DNA of 64,000 nt, taken from the NCBI RefSeq assembly GCF_000331515.1, contig NZ_AMZO01000011.1, positions 1 to 64,000 of the forward strand. Reading direction: 5' to 3'. The position numbers and the translations under genes are program-made. Source of the DNA: Photobacterium marinum (lineage in GTDB: Bacteria; Pseudomonadota; Gammaproteobacteria; Enterobacterales; Vibrionaceae). The notes below the pieces were generated by a model, which searched no databases, was not told where the DNA came from, and saw only the letters and a program-made list of their open reading frames with translations. Each line of letters starts with the position of its first letter. Within the stretch, counting starts at the first letter, position 1. Positions 8,933-17,384 of this stretch are shown here, piece by piece.

Positions 8933-10600
8933 ATGCTTGCCCATATGACCATCTCTAACTTTGCTATTGTTAAAAGCCTTGAATTCGAACTGAAGCCGGG
9001 CATGACCACCATTACAGGTGAAACCGGTGCCGGTAAATCCATATCTATTGATGCTCTCGGTTTATGCTTAGGCGATCGCGCAGAAGCGAGCATGGTGCGG
9101 CCAAACCAAGACAAAGCCGAAATCTCGGCGGCGTTTTCCCTACTAAATAACCAGTCGGCACGACGCTGGCTGGAAGACAATGAACTCAGCGACGGTGATG
9201 AGTGTATTCTTCGCCGCGTGATCACCAAAGAAGGCCGTTCCCGCGCCTTTATTAACGGCAGCCCGGTACCGGCTTCACAACAAAAAGCCCTGGGCCAGTT
9301 GCTGATCAACATCCACGGCCAGCACGCCCACCAGCAGTTAATGCGGGCAGACTACCAACAGCAGATGCTAGATCAGTATGCCGGTCACCACCTGCTAATG
9401 GATAAAACCCGCCAGTCGTATCAGATCTGGCGGCAGGCCCATAATGAACTCAAACGCCTGACCCAGAGCCGTGACGAAAATGAAGCGCAAAAACAGCTGC
9501 TGCAATACCAGGTAAAAGAGCTGGACGAACTGGCGCTAGGCGAGCACGAATATGCCGAAATCGAAGAAGAGCACAAACGCCTGTCTAACAGCGGTGAGCT
9601 AGCGGTTTCAAGCCAGACTGCCCTGTCGATGCTGTACGACAGCGACGAAGGCAATGCCCTGCAACTATTACAGATGGCAAGCCAACAAGTAATCAACTTA
9701 GGTGAAATGGATGCCAACCTGAAAGTGATCCCGGAAATGCTAGAAGACGCCATAATTCAGGTTCAGGAAGCCAGCCAGGAACTGCGCTGTTACCTTGATA
9801 ACCTAGATATGGATCCGCAGCGCCTGATCTACTTGGAAGAACGCCTGGCGAAAATCATGTCACTGGCACGCAAACACTATGTGATGCCGGACGAACTATA
9901 TCAGAAGCACCAAGATCTTCTGAAAGAGCTGGACGATCTAGACTGCAGCGATGAGCGACTGGAAGAAATGGCCGAGCAGGTTGAAGCCAAACGCCAGCTC
10001 TGCCTGACCAATGCCGAAAAACTAAGCAAGAGCCGCCAGCGGTATGCCAAAGAACTGGACAAGAAAATCTCAGAAAGCATGCACCAACTAAGTATGGAAA
10101 ACGGTATTTTCAAAATCGATATCCAGAGCGATGCCGAACGTATGCTCAGCCCGCTGGGTTTTGACACCATCACCTTCCTGGTTTCAACCAACCCGGGGCA
10201 GCCATTGCAACCGCTGGGCAAAGTGGCCTCAGGCGGTGAGCTGTCGCGTATTTCCCTGGCCATCCAGGTGATCACAGCGCAGAAAATTGAAACTCCAAGC
10301 CTGATTTTCGATGAAGTCGATGTCGGTATCAGTGGCCCGACGGCTGCCATTGTCGGAAAAATGCTACGTACCTTGGGCGAGTCCACTCAGGTAATGTGTG
10401 TGACCCACCTGCCTCAGGTTGCCGGTTGCGGTCATCAGCAAATGTTCGTTGCCAAGAAGAGCACCAAGGGACAAACTGAAACCAACATGTACCCGCTGAC
10501 CAACGACGAGCGAGTATCTGAGCTAGCAAGGCTGCTTGGCGGTAGCGAAATCACCGACCGCACCCTGGCAAATGCAAAAGAACTGCTGTTTGCAGCGTAA
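8933..10600 (+). CDS. recN: DNA repair protein RecN
   Basis: 555-aa SMC-like ATPase acting in double-strand-break repair. Walker A GETGAGKS (29-36) near the N-terminus; long coiled-coil arms (~150-360); C-terminal signature [15 protein letters not shown] and Walker [15 protein letters not shown]-loop region [15 protein letters not shown] sits 5 nt before the ATG. Expression should be strongly SOS-inducible given the two LexA boxes. No truncation. Confidence 0.98.
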   Translation: MLAHMTISNFAIVKSLEFELKPGMTTITGETGAGKSISIDALGLCLGDRAEASMVRPNQDKAEISAAFSLLNNQSARRWLEDNELSDGDECILRRVITKEGRSRAFINGSPVPASQQKALGQLLINIHGQHAHQQLMRADYQQQMLDQYAGHHLLMDKTRQSYQIWRQAHNELKRLTQSRDENEAQKQLLQYQVKELDELALGEHEYAEIEEEHKRLSNSGELAVSSQTALSMLYDSDEGNALQLLQMASQQVINLGEMDANLKVIPEMLEDAIIQVQEASQELRCYLDNLDMDPQRLIYLEERLAKIMSLARKHYVMPDELYQKHQDLLKELDDLDCSDERLEEMAEQVEAKRQLCLTNAEKLSKSRQRYAKELDKKISESMHQLSMENGIFKIDIQSDAERMLSPLGFDTITFLVSTNPGQPLQPLGKVASGGELSRISLAIQVITAQKIETPSLIFDEVDVGISGPTAAIVGKMLRTLGESTQVMCVTHLPQVAGCGHQQMFVAKKSTKGQTETNMYPLTNDERVSELARLLGGSEITDRTLANAKELLFAA

Positions 10601-10739
10601 ATCGAATAAACTTAAAGGCTGATGCAACTAATTGGCTGTACAGCAGTCTCAATTACAGTTTTTTTCTTAGACCGCTTTTTTACTTCTGCATGGAGCTTGT
10701 TTATCATCGCAGCAGTAAAAACGAATTTGCCGGGATGCT

Positions 10740-11096
10740 ATGAGTTGGAAAAGCCTTGCTGCACTAACACTGGCTGCAAGCCTGTTAGGTGGCTGTTCAG
10801 TCGTTGAACGACTGGTGTACCGAATCGATATCAATCAGGGTAATTTCCTGGAGCAACAGGATGTCGATACCCTGAGGTACGGAATGAATAAAGAACAAGT
10901 ACGTTACGTACTGGGTTCACCGATGCTGGTTGAACCGGAATACCCGGACACCTGGTATTACGTCTACTACCACAAGCCGGGCCACAACGAGCCAGTCCAG
11001 AAGAATCTGGTACTGAAGTTCAACGCCCAGAATCAGCTTGTTGCTCTGTCAGGTGATTTTGAAGCCGGTCCGAAATTCATGGACCCGATTAACTGA
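10740..11096 (+). CDS. bamE: outer-membrane assembly lipoprotein BamE (SmpA)
   Basis: 118 aa. Lipoprotein signal with lipobox LLGGC (Cys19), then the BamE fold with YRIDINQGNFL, GMNKEQVRYVLGSPM and WYYVYYHKPG motifs. It is a component of the BAM complex that inserts beta-barrel proteins, anchored in the inner leaflet of the outer membrane. It lies between recN and the convergent rnfH/ratA pair, its normal gammaproteobacterial location. Confidence 0.96.
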   Translation: MSWKSLAALTLAASLLGGCSVVERLVYRIDINQGNFLEQQDVDTLRYGMNKEQVRYVLGSPMLVEPEYPDTWYYVYYHKPGHNEPVQKNLVLKFNAQNQLVALSGDFEAGPKFMDPIN

Positions 11097-11112
11097 CAAA
11101 TACAACAGACAC

Positions 11113-11148
11113 AAAAAAGCTCGCCAATCACCTTGGCGAGCTTTTTTA
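11113..11148. terminator. bidirectional terminator, bamE / rnfH
   Basis: AAAAAAGCTCGCCAA and TTGGCGAGCTTTTTT arms around a five-base loop; A and T tracts allow use on both strands. Confidence 0.88.
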
Positions 11149-11182
11149 TTGCCGCTATCTGATACCAAACAGTAATCCGAGC

Positions 11183-11506
11183 TTATTTTGCTGCTTTGGC
11201 AGCTTGCGCCTCTTGCTTTGCCTGCTCAGCACGCTTACGGCGGATCTCTCTTGGATCTGCAATTAACGGGCGGTAAATCTCAATCCGGTCACCGTCGTGA
11301 ACCATAGCATCCAACCTGACATTACGGCTATACACGCCGACTTTGTTCTTCTTCAGATCGATCTCAGGATACATCTCCAGTACACCGGACTGCTCAATGA
11401 TTTCCTGTACTTTGGTATCCGGCGTGATCGCCAGCTTAATCACCCGCTGAACGTGAGGCAGCGCATACACCACCTCAACATGAATCAGTTTTTCTTCAGA
11501 ACTCAT
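11183..11506 (-). CDS. rnfH: RnfH/RatB family ubiquitin-like protein
   Basis: 107 aa of the UPF0125 family, a beta-grasp (ubiquitin-like) fold: IHVEVVYALPHVQRVIKLAI, GVYSRNVRLDAMVHDGDRIEIYRPLIADPREIRRKRAEQ. The basic, Ala-rich C-terminal tail is typical. It overlaps the 3' end of ratA by 11 bp, so it is the second gene of a two-gene operon. The molecular function of the family is not settled. Confidence 0.92.
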   Translation of the reverse strand: MSSEEKLIHVEVVYALPHVQRVIKLAITPDTKVQEIIEQSGVLEMYPEIDLKKNKVGVYSRNVRLDAMVHDGDRIEIYRPLIADPREIRRKRAEQAKQEAQAAKAAK

Positions 11507-11930
11507 AAACTTCTCGGGCTCGTTGGGTAAACGCGTTCACCATATTGTTAGTCAGCTCGCGGAACACCTTACCGAACGCCGCTTCAACAATGCCATTGGT
11601 AAATTCAAAATCCAGCTTCAGTTCCACTTTGCAGGCCTCGGCATCCAGCTCAATAAAATGCCAGCCACCAGCCAAGCGCTGGAACGGGCCTTCCACCAAC
11701 TGCATGTCGATCTTATTACCGTGGACAAGCTGGTTACGGGTGACGAATGTCTTCTTTATACCAGCTTTGGAAACATCGACCGATGCCATCATATGTTGAT
11801 CAGAACTCTCTAAGATTTTCGTCCCTGAACACCCTGGCAAAAACGCAGGGTAAGACTCGACATCATTAACAAGTTCAAACATTTGCTTCGCACTAAAAGG
11901 AACCAGTGCAGAGCGACTAATCTGAGGCAT
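11496..11930 (-). CDS. ratA: ribosome-association toxin/START-domain protein RatA
   Basis: 144 aa with the start at the ATG at 11930: AGGAG lies 6-7 nt before it, and the reading frame upstream to 12035 lacks family similarity. Begins MPQISRSALVPFSAKQMFELVNDVESYPAFLPGC, a START/COQ10-like lipid-binding fold. In E. coli RatA has been described as binding 50S subunits, and COQ10 homologues bind ubiquinone; which role applies here cannot be read from the sequence. First gene of the ratA-rnfH operon, divergent from smpB. Confidence 0.93.
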   Translation of the reverse strand: MPQISRSALVPFSAKQMFELVNDVESYPAFLPGCSGTKILESSDQHMMASVDVSKAGIKKTFVTRNQLVHGNKIDMQLVEGPFQRLAGGWHFIELDAEACKVELKLDFEFTNGIVEAAFGKVFRELTNNMVNAFTQRAREVYEF

Positions 11931-12151
11931 AGTTTCTCCTTTACCCATCATAAGTGCCTCATCCCACAAGTATTTCGCCAAAACACCGCAAAACCTAGGA
12001 AGAAGAGGTAGCTCAATGATACCATTACTCAGCAATCAGCCAAAATCCGTGCAAAGCTCACAGTACGGGGCGCACGTAACCCCGCAGCTTATGCACTTCG
12101 ACCGGGCCGACCTCCTCTGGCCCGGGACAGCATTAAAAATAGACGAGTATT

Positions 12152-12634
12152 ATGGCAAAGAAAAAACCAAGCAAACCGGGCAGCAATACCATTGCAAAAA
12201 ACAAAACCGCCCGTCATGAGTTTTCTATTCAGGATGAATACGAAGCAGGCCTTGAGCTTCAGGGCTGGGAAGTAAAAGCGATCCGTTCCGGCAAAGTGAA
12301 CATCTCTGAAAGCTACGTATTCCTGCGTAACGGTGAAGCCTTTATTTCCGGTGTTACCATCACCCCGCTGAATGCCGCTTCTACCCACGTAGTCGCCGAT
12401 CCGACACGTACCCGTAAGCTGCTGCTGAACCGTCGCGAAATCGACAGGCTGACCGGTGCGGTTAACCGCGACGGCGAAACCATCGTAGCCCTTAACATGT
12501 ACTGGAAAGGTTCATGGGTTAAACTGAAAATAGGTACAGCGAAAGGTAAGAAATTGCACGACAAGCGCGCCGACAAGAAAGATCGCGACTGGCAGCGCGA
12601 CAAGCAGCGCATCATGAAGCACAGCATGCGCTAA
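12152..12634 (+). CDS. smpB: SsrA-binding protein SmpB
   Basis: 160 aa. Oligonucleotide-binding barrel with [35 protein letters not shown], and the basic C-terminal tail [19 protein letters not shown] that inserts in the empty mRNA channel during trans-translation. It sits 100 bp upstream of ssrA, its partner RNA, in the same direction. Confidence 0.98.
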   Translation: MAKKKPSKPGSNTIAKNKTARHEFSIQDEYEAGLELQGWEVKAIRSGKVNISESYVFLRNGEAFISGVTITPLNAASTHVVADPTRTRKLLLNRREIDRLTGAVNRDGETIVALNMYWKGSWVKLKIGTAKGKKLHDKRADKKDRDWQRDKQRIMKHSMR

Positions 12635-12694
12635 ACAGCCTTGGCCCAAGCGATTGTTTTATAAGCATCCGGGCCAAGTTTGCAGACAATGATA

Positions 12695-12722
12695 TTGACA
12701 CAACAGATTTACCTGATAACAT
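12695..12722 (+). promoter_or_regulatory. promoter of ssrA
   Basis: TTGACA (12695-12700), 16-bp spacer, TAACAT (12717-12722), 12 bp before the mature tmRNA 5' end. A CTTGGCCC/GGGCCAAG inverted repeat lies upstream, at the smpB 3' end, and may end the smpB transcript. Confidence 0.6.
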
Positions 12723-12734
12723 TTGTTGTTCTCT

Positions 12735-13104
12735 GGGGCTGATTTAGGATTCGACAGGATCACGAAGGCTCATGGAGCATGCCGAGGTGCGGTTGGCCTC
12801 GTAAAAAAGCCGCAAAAAAATAGTCGCAAACGACGAAAACTACGCACTAGCAGCTTAATAACCTGCTGAGAGCACTTCTGCCCTAGCTTCCGCTTGTAAG
12901 ACGGGGAATCACAGGAGTTCAAACCCAAACAAGATAGCGAGGGAAGCTTTGACCGGAGAGCTGAACCGCGAAATAGAATTCTGGTATGTACTAGCATGGC
13001 GTGTCTACCCGCAGTGCTCTTACGAGAATATAGATAGACTAAGCATGTAGCGCCATTAGTTAGACTGGTTTTGGACGCGGGTTCAACTCCCGCCAGCTCC
13101 ACCA
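12735..13104 (+). ncRNA. ssrA: transfer-messenger RNA (tmRNA)
   Basis: One-piece tmRNA of 370 nt from GGGGCTG to the 3' CCA. The 5' end pairs with the tRNA-like 3' end (GGGTTCAACTCCCGCCAGCTCCACCA region). The resume codon GCA at 12826 opens the tag reading frame ANDENYALAA followed by tandem TAA (to 12861). Pseudoknot-forming sequence follows the tag. Intact despite the island insertion beginning just downstream. Confidence 0.98.
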
Positions 13105-13137
13105 AACATACGTATGTTAACGTCCACGGACGTTATG

Positions 13138-13171
13138 AAAGCCCGGTAAGTCGTTGCACTGCCGGGCTTTC
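13138..13171 (+). terminator. terminator downstream of ssrA
   Basis: AAAGCCCGG / CCGGGCTTT arms with a 15-base interval, then CTTGT. A separate 16-bp palindrome (AACGTCC-AC-GGACGTT, 13119-13134) lies between it and the tmRNA. Confidence 0.7.
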
Positions 13172-13216
13172 TTGTATCTGCAGCATCCATTAACATCCAC
13201 CAGCTTCCACAAATTT

Positions 13217-13268
13217 TGGTATTCCAAGTGGTATTCCAAACTTCTTGGTATACAATTTTGGAATACCA
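13217..13268 (+). repeat. left-end TGGTATTCCA repeats (att or integrase-binding sites)
   Basis: TGGTATTCCA at 13217-13226 and 13229-13238 (12-bp period) and an inverted copy TGGAATACCA at 13259-13268, just upstream of the integrase start codon. A degenerate copy, TTGGTATACAA, lies at 13245-13255. Matching pair at the right end of the island. Confidence 0.75.
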
Positions 13269-13289
13269 TGGCAACGGAGGCTAGTGATT

Positions 13290-14531
13290 ATGGGCAGGAC
13301 AACGACTCGATTAACACAGAAAGAAATCGAACACGCCAAGCCCAAAGAGAAAGACTATGTGCTTTCTGATGGTGATGGACTTCAACTACGCGTTAGAAAG
13401 AATGGTTCTCGGCTGTGGAACTTCAACTATCGCCACCCATACTCCAAAAAACGCATCAATATGGGCTTGGGCCCCTTTCCTGAAATCTCTCTCGCTCAAG
13501 CACGTAGACTCACCATGGAAGCTAGAGCTCTTGTTGCGCAAGAAATTGATCCTAAAGAACACAGGGAGAATCAGCGCCATAATGAACGTTTGGTAAGTGA
13601 GCACACACTTCAAAATGTCGCAACTAGCTGGTTTGAAGTAAAAAAAGATTCGATTACTTCGAATTATGCCGATGACATCTGGCGATCCTTAGAGCTGCAT
13701 ATCTTCCCTCAACTAGGCAACTATCCAATAGCTAAGATCACCGCAAAAGAAGTGATTCAAGTACTTCGCCCTATAGAGGCTAAAGGAAGCCTGGAGACAG
13801 TCAAACGCTTAACTCAACGACTTAATGAGCTCATGACGTTTGCAGTTAACACTGGTCTTATCTTCTCTAACCCTCTGAGCGGAATCAAAGACGCCTTTAA
13901 AAAGCCAAAAAAAGAAAATATGGCAGCCCTAAAGCCCGATGAGCTTCCAGAGCTAATGTCTGCCATAGCTAACGCCTCTATCAAGCGTACAACACGTTGC
14001 TTGATAGAATGGCAACTCCATACCATGACACGACCAGCAGAAGCTGCTGGCGCACGTTGGGATGAAATTAATATCGACAAAAAAATCTGGACCATTCCGG
14101 CAGAACGAATGAAAAAGCGCCGAGAGCACCGTATTCCACTCACAGAGCAAGCCATAGCACTACTAGATACAATGCAGGCGATCAGTGGACATCGTGATTA
14201 CGTGTTCCCTTCCGACCGTGATCCCAAGAAGCCTTGTAATAGCCAAACAGCAAATATGGCGCTAAAACGTATGGGGTTTGCCGGAAGACTTGTCAGTCAT
14301 GGCCTGCGCTCACTTGCCAGTACCACACTTAACGAGCAAGGCTTTGAGCCAGACTTGATTGAAGCTGCATTAGCTCACGTTGATGATAACCAGGTACGAA
14401 GTGCTTACAATCGTTCAGACTACCTAGAGCGACGGATTCGTCTTATGTGCTGGTGGAGCAAACACATAGAAAAGGCGTCACTGGGCAGTTTATCCATAAC
14501 TGGAATGAAATCATTAACCATCATTAGCTAG
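13290..14531 (+). CDS. P4-type tyrosine integrase
   Basis: 413 aa, with the start at 13290 because GGAGG lies ~10 nt before it. N-terminal DUF4102-type domain (LSDGDGLQLRVRKNGSRLW, INMGLGPFPEISLAQARR), core-binding domain (~105-195) and catalytic domain with R248 (TRPAEAAGARW), H337-R340 (SHGLRSLASTTLNE), H363 (LAHVD) and the nucleophile Y373 (AYNRSDY). It catalyses site-specific insertion and excision of the island. It reads away from ssrA, the standard arrangement at an attL end. All catalytic residues are present, so it is probably active. Confidence 0.96.
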   Translation: MGRTTTRLTQKEIEHAKPKEKDYVLSDGDGLQLRVRKNGSRLWNFNYRHPYSKKRINMGLGPFPEISLAQARRLTMEARALVAQEIDPKEHRENQRHNERLVSEHTLQNVATSWFEVKKDSITSNYADDIWRSLELHIFPQLGNYPIAKITAKEVIQVLRPIEAKGSLETVKRLTQRLNELMTFAVNTGLIFSNPLSGIKDAFKKPKKENMAALKPDELPELMSAIANASIKRTTRCLIEWQLHTMTRPAEAAGARWDEINIDKKIWTIPAERMKKRREHRIPLTEQAIALLDTMQAISGHRDYVFPSDRDPKKPCNSQTANMALKRMGFAGRLVSHGLRSLASTTLNEQGFEPDLIEAALAHVDDNQVRSAYNRSDYLERRIRLMCWWSKHIEKASLGSLSITGMKSLTIIS

Positions 14532-14540
14532 GTAAAAGAT

Positions 14541-14820
14541 CCACCTTCTAAAGAAGGTGGCTTTGTATGAGCCCCCTAAAAGGGGGCATTTATTCGGTTC
14601 AACTGCACATTATCGTTTTGGATGCGCTTCAACTTCTCACTTATCTTCTACAAATCTGCTTTTTATCAGTTACTGGACTAAATCACTGGACTAGCAGACT
14701 GAAGTTGGTTGAAGACGCTTACATACAGTTATTCAGCTCAATGATAACGATGTTCCCTTTAAGTACTTCGCTTTATTGGCAAAGCCGAAAGGAATGATAA
14801 CCACCTACTGAAGTAGGTGG
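14541..14820. mobile_element. 280-bp hairpin-bounded segment, possible IS200/IS605-derived PATE
   Basis: Left edge hairpin CCACCTTCT/AGAAGGTGG (14541-14560) and right edge hairpin CCACCTACT/AGTAGGTGG (14801-14820) have the same size, loop length and CCACCT...AGGTGG ends. A second hairpin, GCCCCCT/AGGGGGC (14571-14587), sits inside the left edge. IS200/IS605 elements end in such subterminal hairpins rather than inverted repeats; here no transposase is encoded. The left hairpins may also serve as the integrase terminator. The only interior ORF (76 aa) resembles nothing I know. Confidence 0.45.
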
Positions 14821-14831
14821 TTTAGGGCTGA

Positions 14832-14861
14832 AAACAAAAAGAGGGAGCGCACGGCTCCCTC
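14832..14861 (-). terminator. terminator downstream of alpA-1
   Basis: Minus strand GAGGGAGC/GCTCCCTC stem followed by TTTTTGTTTT. Confidence 0.8.
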
Positions 14862-14865
14862 TCCA

Positions 14866-15075
14866 CTACTGATCTCTTAAAGCGATACGTTGCTTTACCC
14901 AATCTAAGACTTCACTCTCCACCCAAGCGACAGCTCGTCCACCAAGTGGTACCTGAGCGGGAAAGCCATTTTCACTCACATGCTTATAAACACTTGAGCG
15001 CGAAAGGCCTGTCATAGCGATAACGTCTTTCAATCTAATCAGCCTAATTGGTTGTTCTGGCATATCTTCCCCCAT
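14866..15075 (-). CDS. AlpA family DNA-binding regulator (first copy)
   Basis: 69-aa AlpA/excisionase-type protein: LIRLKDVIAMTGLSRSSVYKHV is the helix-turn-helix, and PLGGRAVAWVESEVLDW the wing. In P4-like and CP4-57-like elements AlpA activates excision, so it is a probable recombination directionality factor for the adjacent integrase. An internal ATG at 15063 follows GGGGAAG and could also be the start. It is paralogous to the second AlpA 14 kb away. Confidence 0.9.
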   Translation of the reverse strand: MGEDMPEQPIRLIRLKDVIAMTGLSRSSVYKHVSENGFPAQVPLGGRAVAWVESEVLDWVKQRIALRDQ

Positions 15076-15254
15076 AGTGTCAGTTCATCTCACTTGGTGA
15101 TATATGCCTGAAATTTTTTTGACTGTTATCAAAGAGGATTTATCTACATAAACCATTCACGCCGTCAAATCTGGGAGACTAGTGAAGTAGCCATACAAAA
15201 TGATAGCTAGAGGCAACCTATCAATGAAGAACGCAAAGTAGAATAAGAGAAGAT

Positions 15255-16088
15255 TTAATCCATTGACTGAACCGAGTTCGCTAAACGTCTCTCCTGGCTT
15301 AGAGGCGTTGTGTAGAAACGCTGCTCAATACCGTAAAGAAGATATTTCAGTTCATCGTCAGTTTTAATTTCAAATTTTCCATTATCTTTATCAAAACGCA
15401 GTTTTTGGTCACAGTAACTATGGATATAAGTAAGCATTTGGTCACGTTCAACTGGCTCCATTGCATCTAATGTATCCATAGCCAGAGCAATCCGTTTTCT
15501 GTTTGGTTTTGAAACTTTTTCCAGACCGTAGTTATCTGACAGCTCAATAAAATCCTCTTCCAAAAACTTCTCAACCTCTTGAGCTGTAGCTTCTTTATAA
15601 AGAATATCGATACCCTTGAAGATACTCGATATCGTCGCAAGGTTAGTGAAAACAAGTGTATCCGATTGGCTGAAGTAGATAGCATCTGGTTTAGCGTTGA
15701 TAACTAGGCGGTTACCATTATCTTCAATCTTTGCTGCCTCGCCAAATGCGACAGTCTTGCGGCGAATAAAAAGCGATGGCGTAACTTTTTGAAAGTAAAA
15801 GTCTCCATTTTGCACAGAAAAAACACAGCCGATCTTACCGAACTGCTCTTTTTTCAGGTCATCATAGTCCTTAGAGTCAAAAGGACACTTCAGAATATCT
15901 AGGCAAAATGGCCGCTGACTAAAACCCTCAACCTTGAACCATGCATCCTCATCAAGGTTATGGTCCGGGTCGTAAGACACACAAGCATTTACATCAATCT
16001 GAACTGCATCAAACAAACTGCTATCGGATACAAGTTTGCAATAAGGCTTCTTGCGTAATCCTTTAACCTTCGCCAAAACGTGATCCAT
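15255..16088 (-). CDS. kwaB: Kiwa defence protein KwaB-like (DUF4868)
   Basis: 277 aa, start placed at the ATG at 16088 because GAGG lies 5 nt upstream. I assign it to DUF4868 from the overall pattern: a hydrophobic central strand pair (DAIYFSQSDTLVFTN) followed by an IFKG...YKEA helix, and a C-terminal TDDELKYLLYGIEQRFYTTPLSQERR end. It overlaps the membrane-protein gene upstream by 26 bp, which is the KwaA-KwaB arrangement. In known Kiwa systems KwaB is a DNA-binding effector that cooperates with membrane KwaA to block phage replication. The assignment rests on pairing plus pattern, not on an alignment. Confidence 0.72.
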   Translation of the reverse strand: MDHVLAKVKGLRKKPYCKLVSDSSLFDAVQIDVNACVSYDPDHNLDEDAWFKVEGFSQRPFCLDILKCPFDSKDYDDLKKEQFGKIGCVFSVQNGDFYFQKVTPSLFIRRKTVAFGEAAKIEDNGNRLVINAKPDAIYFSQSDTLVFTNLATISSIFKGIDILYKEATAQEVEKFLEEDFIELSDNYGLEKVSKPNRKRIALAMDTLDAMEPVERDQMLTYIHSYCDQKLRFDKDNGKFEIKTDDELKYLLYGIEQRFYTTPLSQERRLANSVQSMD

Positions 16089-16638
16089 TGCCACCTCGTT
16101 CAATAAACGTGTAATTATTAATTCGATTTGCTAAGGGCACATCAACCTCGCTAGGCTTTTTGTATTTATACCTACTTATCAAAAAGATAGACGTACCATT
16201 TTTAGTGGTAATGTTGTAGAACTCAAATCCAAAAAGCAAGAACAATGGATTAAAATACAATGCTTGCGACAAAAATGTGAACACAAACAGAACTCCGTAC
16301 ACAAACCACAATGTTTCCCAGTTGCCGACACTGAGCGCGACAAAAAAGTACCCTAGATAACTAGGTAGAAAACTATTGTTTGCGTGATCGATACTACTAA
16401 TCTCGTCAGGCTGAAAATCATCTTTTCCAAGCAATGAGCTTAAAATGATACTTAGCCCTGTAAGTAAAACAGGTACAGATAAATAGGCAAGATACGAGAG
16501 ATAATTCGGCGTACCGACCAAATAAGGACACTTCGGGAAAAAGTGCCCTATTGAGTATCCCTTTTGAACCAAAAATATAAGCATTAACAGCGAGGTCGCG
16601 TTAAAAGTCAGCAACAGTCGGTATATTGTATTTATCAT
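16063..16638 (-). CDS. kwaA: Kiwa defence membrane protein KwaA-like
   Basis: 191 aa with four hydrophobic segments (about 5-28, 45-70, 90-112, 118-140), then a short cytosolic tail with GFEFYNITTKNGTSIFLISRY. The start at 16638 follows AAGGGGTGAGA. In Kiwa, KwaA is the inner-membrane sensor of infection and forms a complex with KwaB; size, topology and overlap with the DUF4868-like gene fit. The pair lies 65 bp downstream of the type I restriction operon, in the same direction, and could be read through from it. Confidence 0.72.
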   Translation of the reverse strand: MINTIYRLLLTFNATSLLMLIFLVQKGYSIGHFFPKCPYLVGTPNYLSYLAYLSVPVLLTGLSIILSSLLGKDDFQPDEISSIDHANNSFLPSYLGYFFVALSVGNWETLWFVYGVLFVFTFLSQALYFNPLFLLFGFEFYNITTKNGTSIFLISRYKYKKPSEVDVPLANRINNYTFIERGGNGSRFGEG

Positions 16639-16703
16639 TCTCACCCCTTAATGTCCGGTCGTTGCCATTTGGGTAAAGCTTTAATCTGAATATCCCAAAC
16701 CGA

Positions 16704-17384
16704 TTAGAGATCCATTCCTGCACCATTATGCCTCAACCAGGACACATGTTTTTGATAGTCCGGCATAATTTTGTCGACCAAATTCCAGAATGCAGCGTTG
16801 TGATTACGCTCCACGCGGTGAGCCAGTTCATGAACCACGATATAGTCCAGCACTGCAAGCGGTGCCATGAGACAACGCCAGTGAAAATTCAGGTCACCCT
16901 TTGGTGAACATGACGCCCAATGGTGCTGGAGTTCCATGACGCGGATTGCACGATAATCCACTCCTAGTTTTGGGGCAAAGTGCTCTACCCGTTTACTAAT
17001 ACGAGATAGCCCCTTGGTTCGATAAAAGTGTTTGAATAGCTCGCTACCGTATTCCGCTTTATCACGGCGCATCATGAAGTAACCATTTTTCAGGATCAAA
17101 TCTTCTTTCTGCTCGTCCACCAGCTTTAAACGATAATTGCAGCCCAGGTAGGGGAAGCCCTCACCGCTCACGAACTCGCGCTCAACCTTGGTACGATTAA
17201 GGTCTTCCCACTCTGCTAAGTTGCGGTAAATCCAGCTCCGTTTTTCCTCAACGATACTCTCTATTTTTTCAATATCGTAGCCTTCAGGCGCAAGCACAGT
17301 AACACTCCCATCCCGCTCGATAAGAATGCTAGTTGTCTTTCGCTTGCTTTGTTTCAAGCTGTATTTGATATCTTTGTATTGCAT
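16704..17384 (-). CDS. YgjP-like zinc metallopeptidase of the type I RM operon
   Basis: 226 aa, WLM/DUF45 (YgjP) family. HELAHRVERNH at 185-195 gives the zinc ligands H185, H189 and H195 and catalytic E186; SWIYRNLAEWE and ELQHHWASCSPKGDLNFHWR are family-conserved. The start overlaps the hsdR stop (TAATG), so it is translated as the last member of the restriction operon. Such peptidases are recurrently coupled to type I RM systems; their role there is not established, and controlled proteolysis of the endonuclease is one possibility. Confidence 0.9.
   Translation of the reverse strand: MQYKDIKYSLKQSKRKTTSILIERDGSVTVLAPEGYDIEKIESIVEEKRSWIYRNLAEWEDLNRTKVEREFVSGEGFPYLGCNYRLKLVDEQKEDLILKNGYFMMRRDKAEYGSELFKHFYRTKGLSRISKRVEHFAPKLGVDYRAIRVMELQHHWASCSPKGDLNFHWRCLMAPLAVLDYIVVHELAHRVERNHNAAFWNLVDKIMPDYQKHVSWLRHNGAGMDL

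Noticed and set aside
12770..13105. 111-codon open frame across ssrA on the minus strand
   Set aside because: Overlaps the tmRNA completely; frequently mis-annotated in this position.
14567..14797. 76-codon plus-strand ORF inside the hairpin-bounded segment
   Set aside because: Starts within a hairpin, no ribosome-binding site, no similarity to transposases of the IS200/IS605 group.
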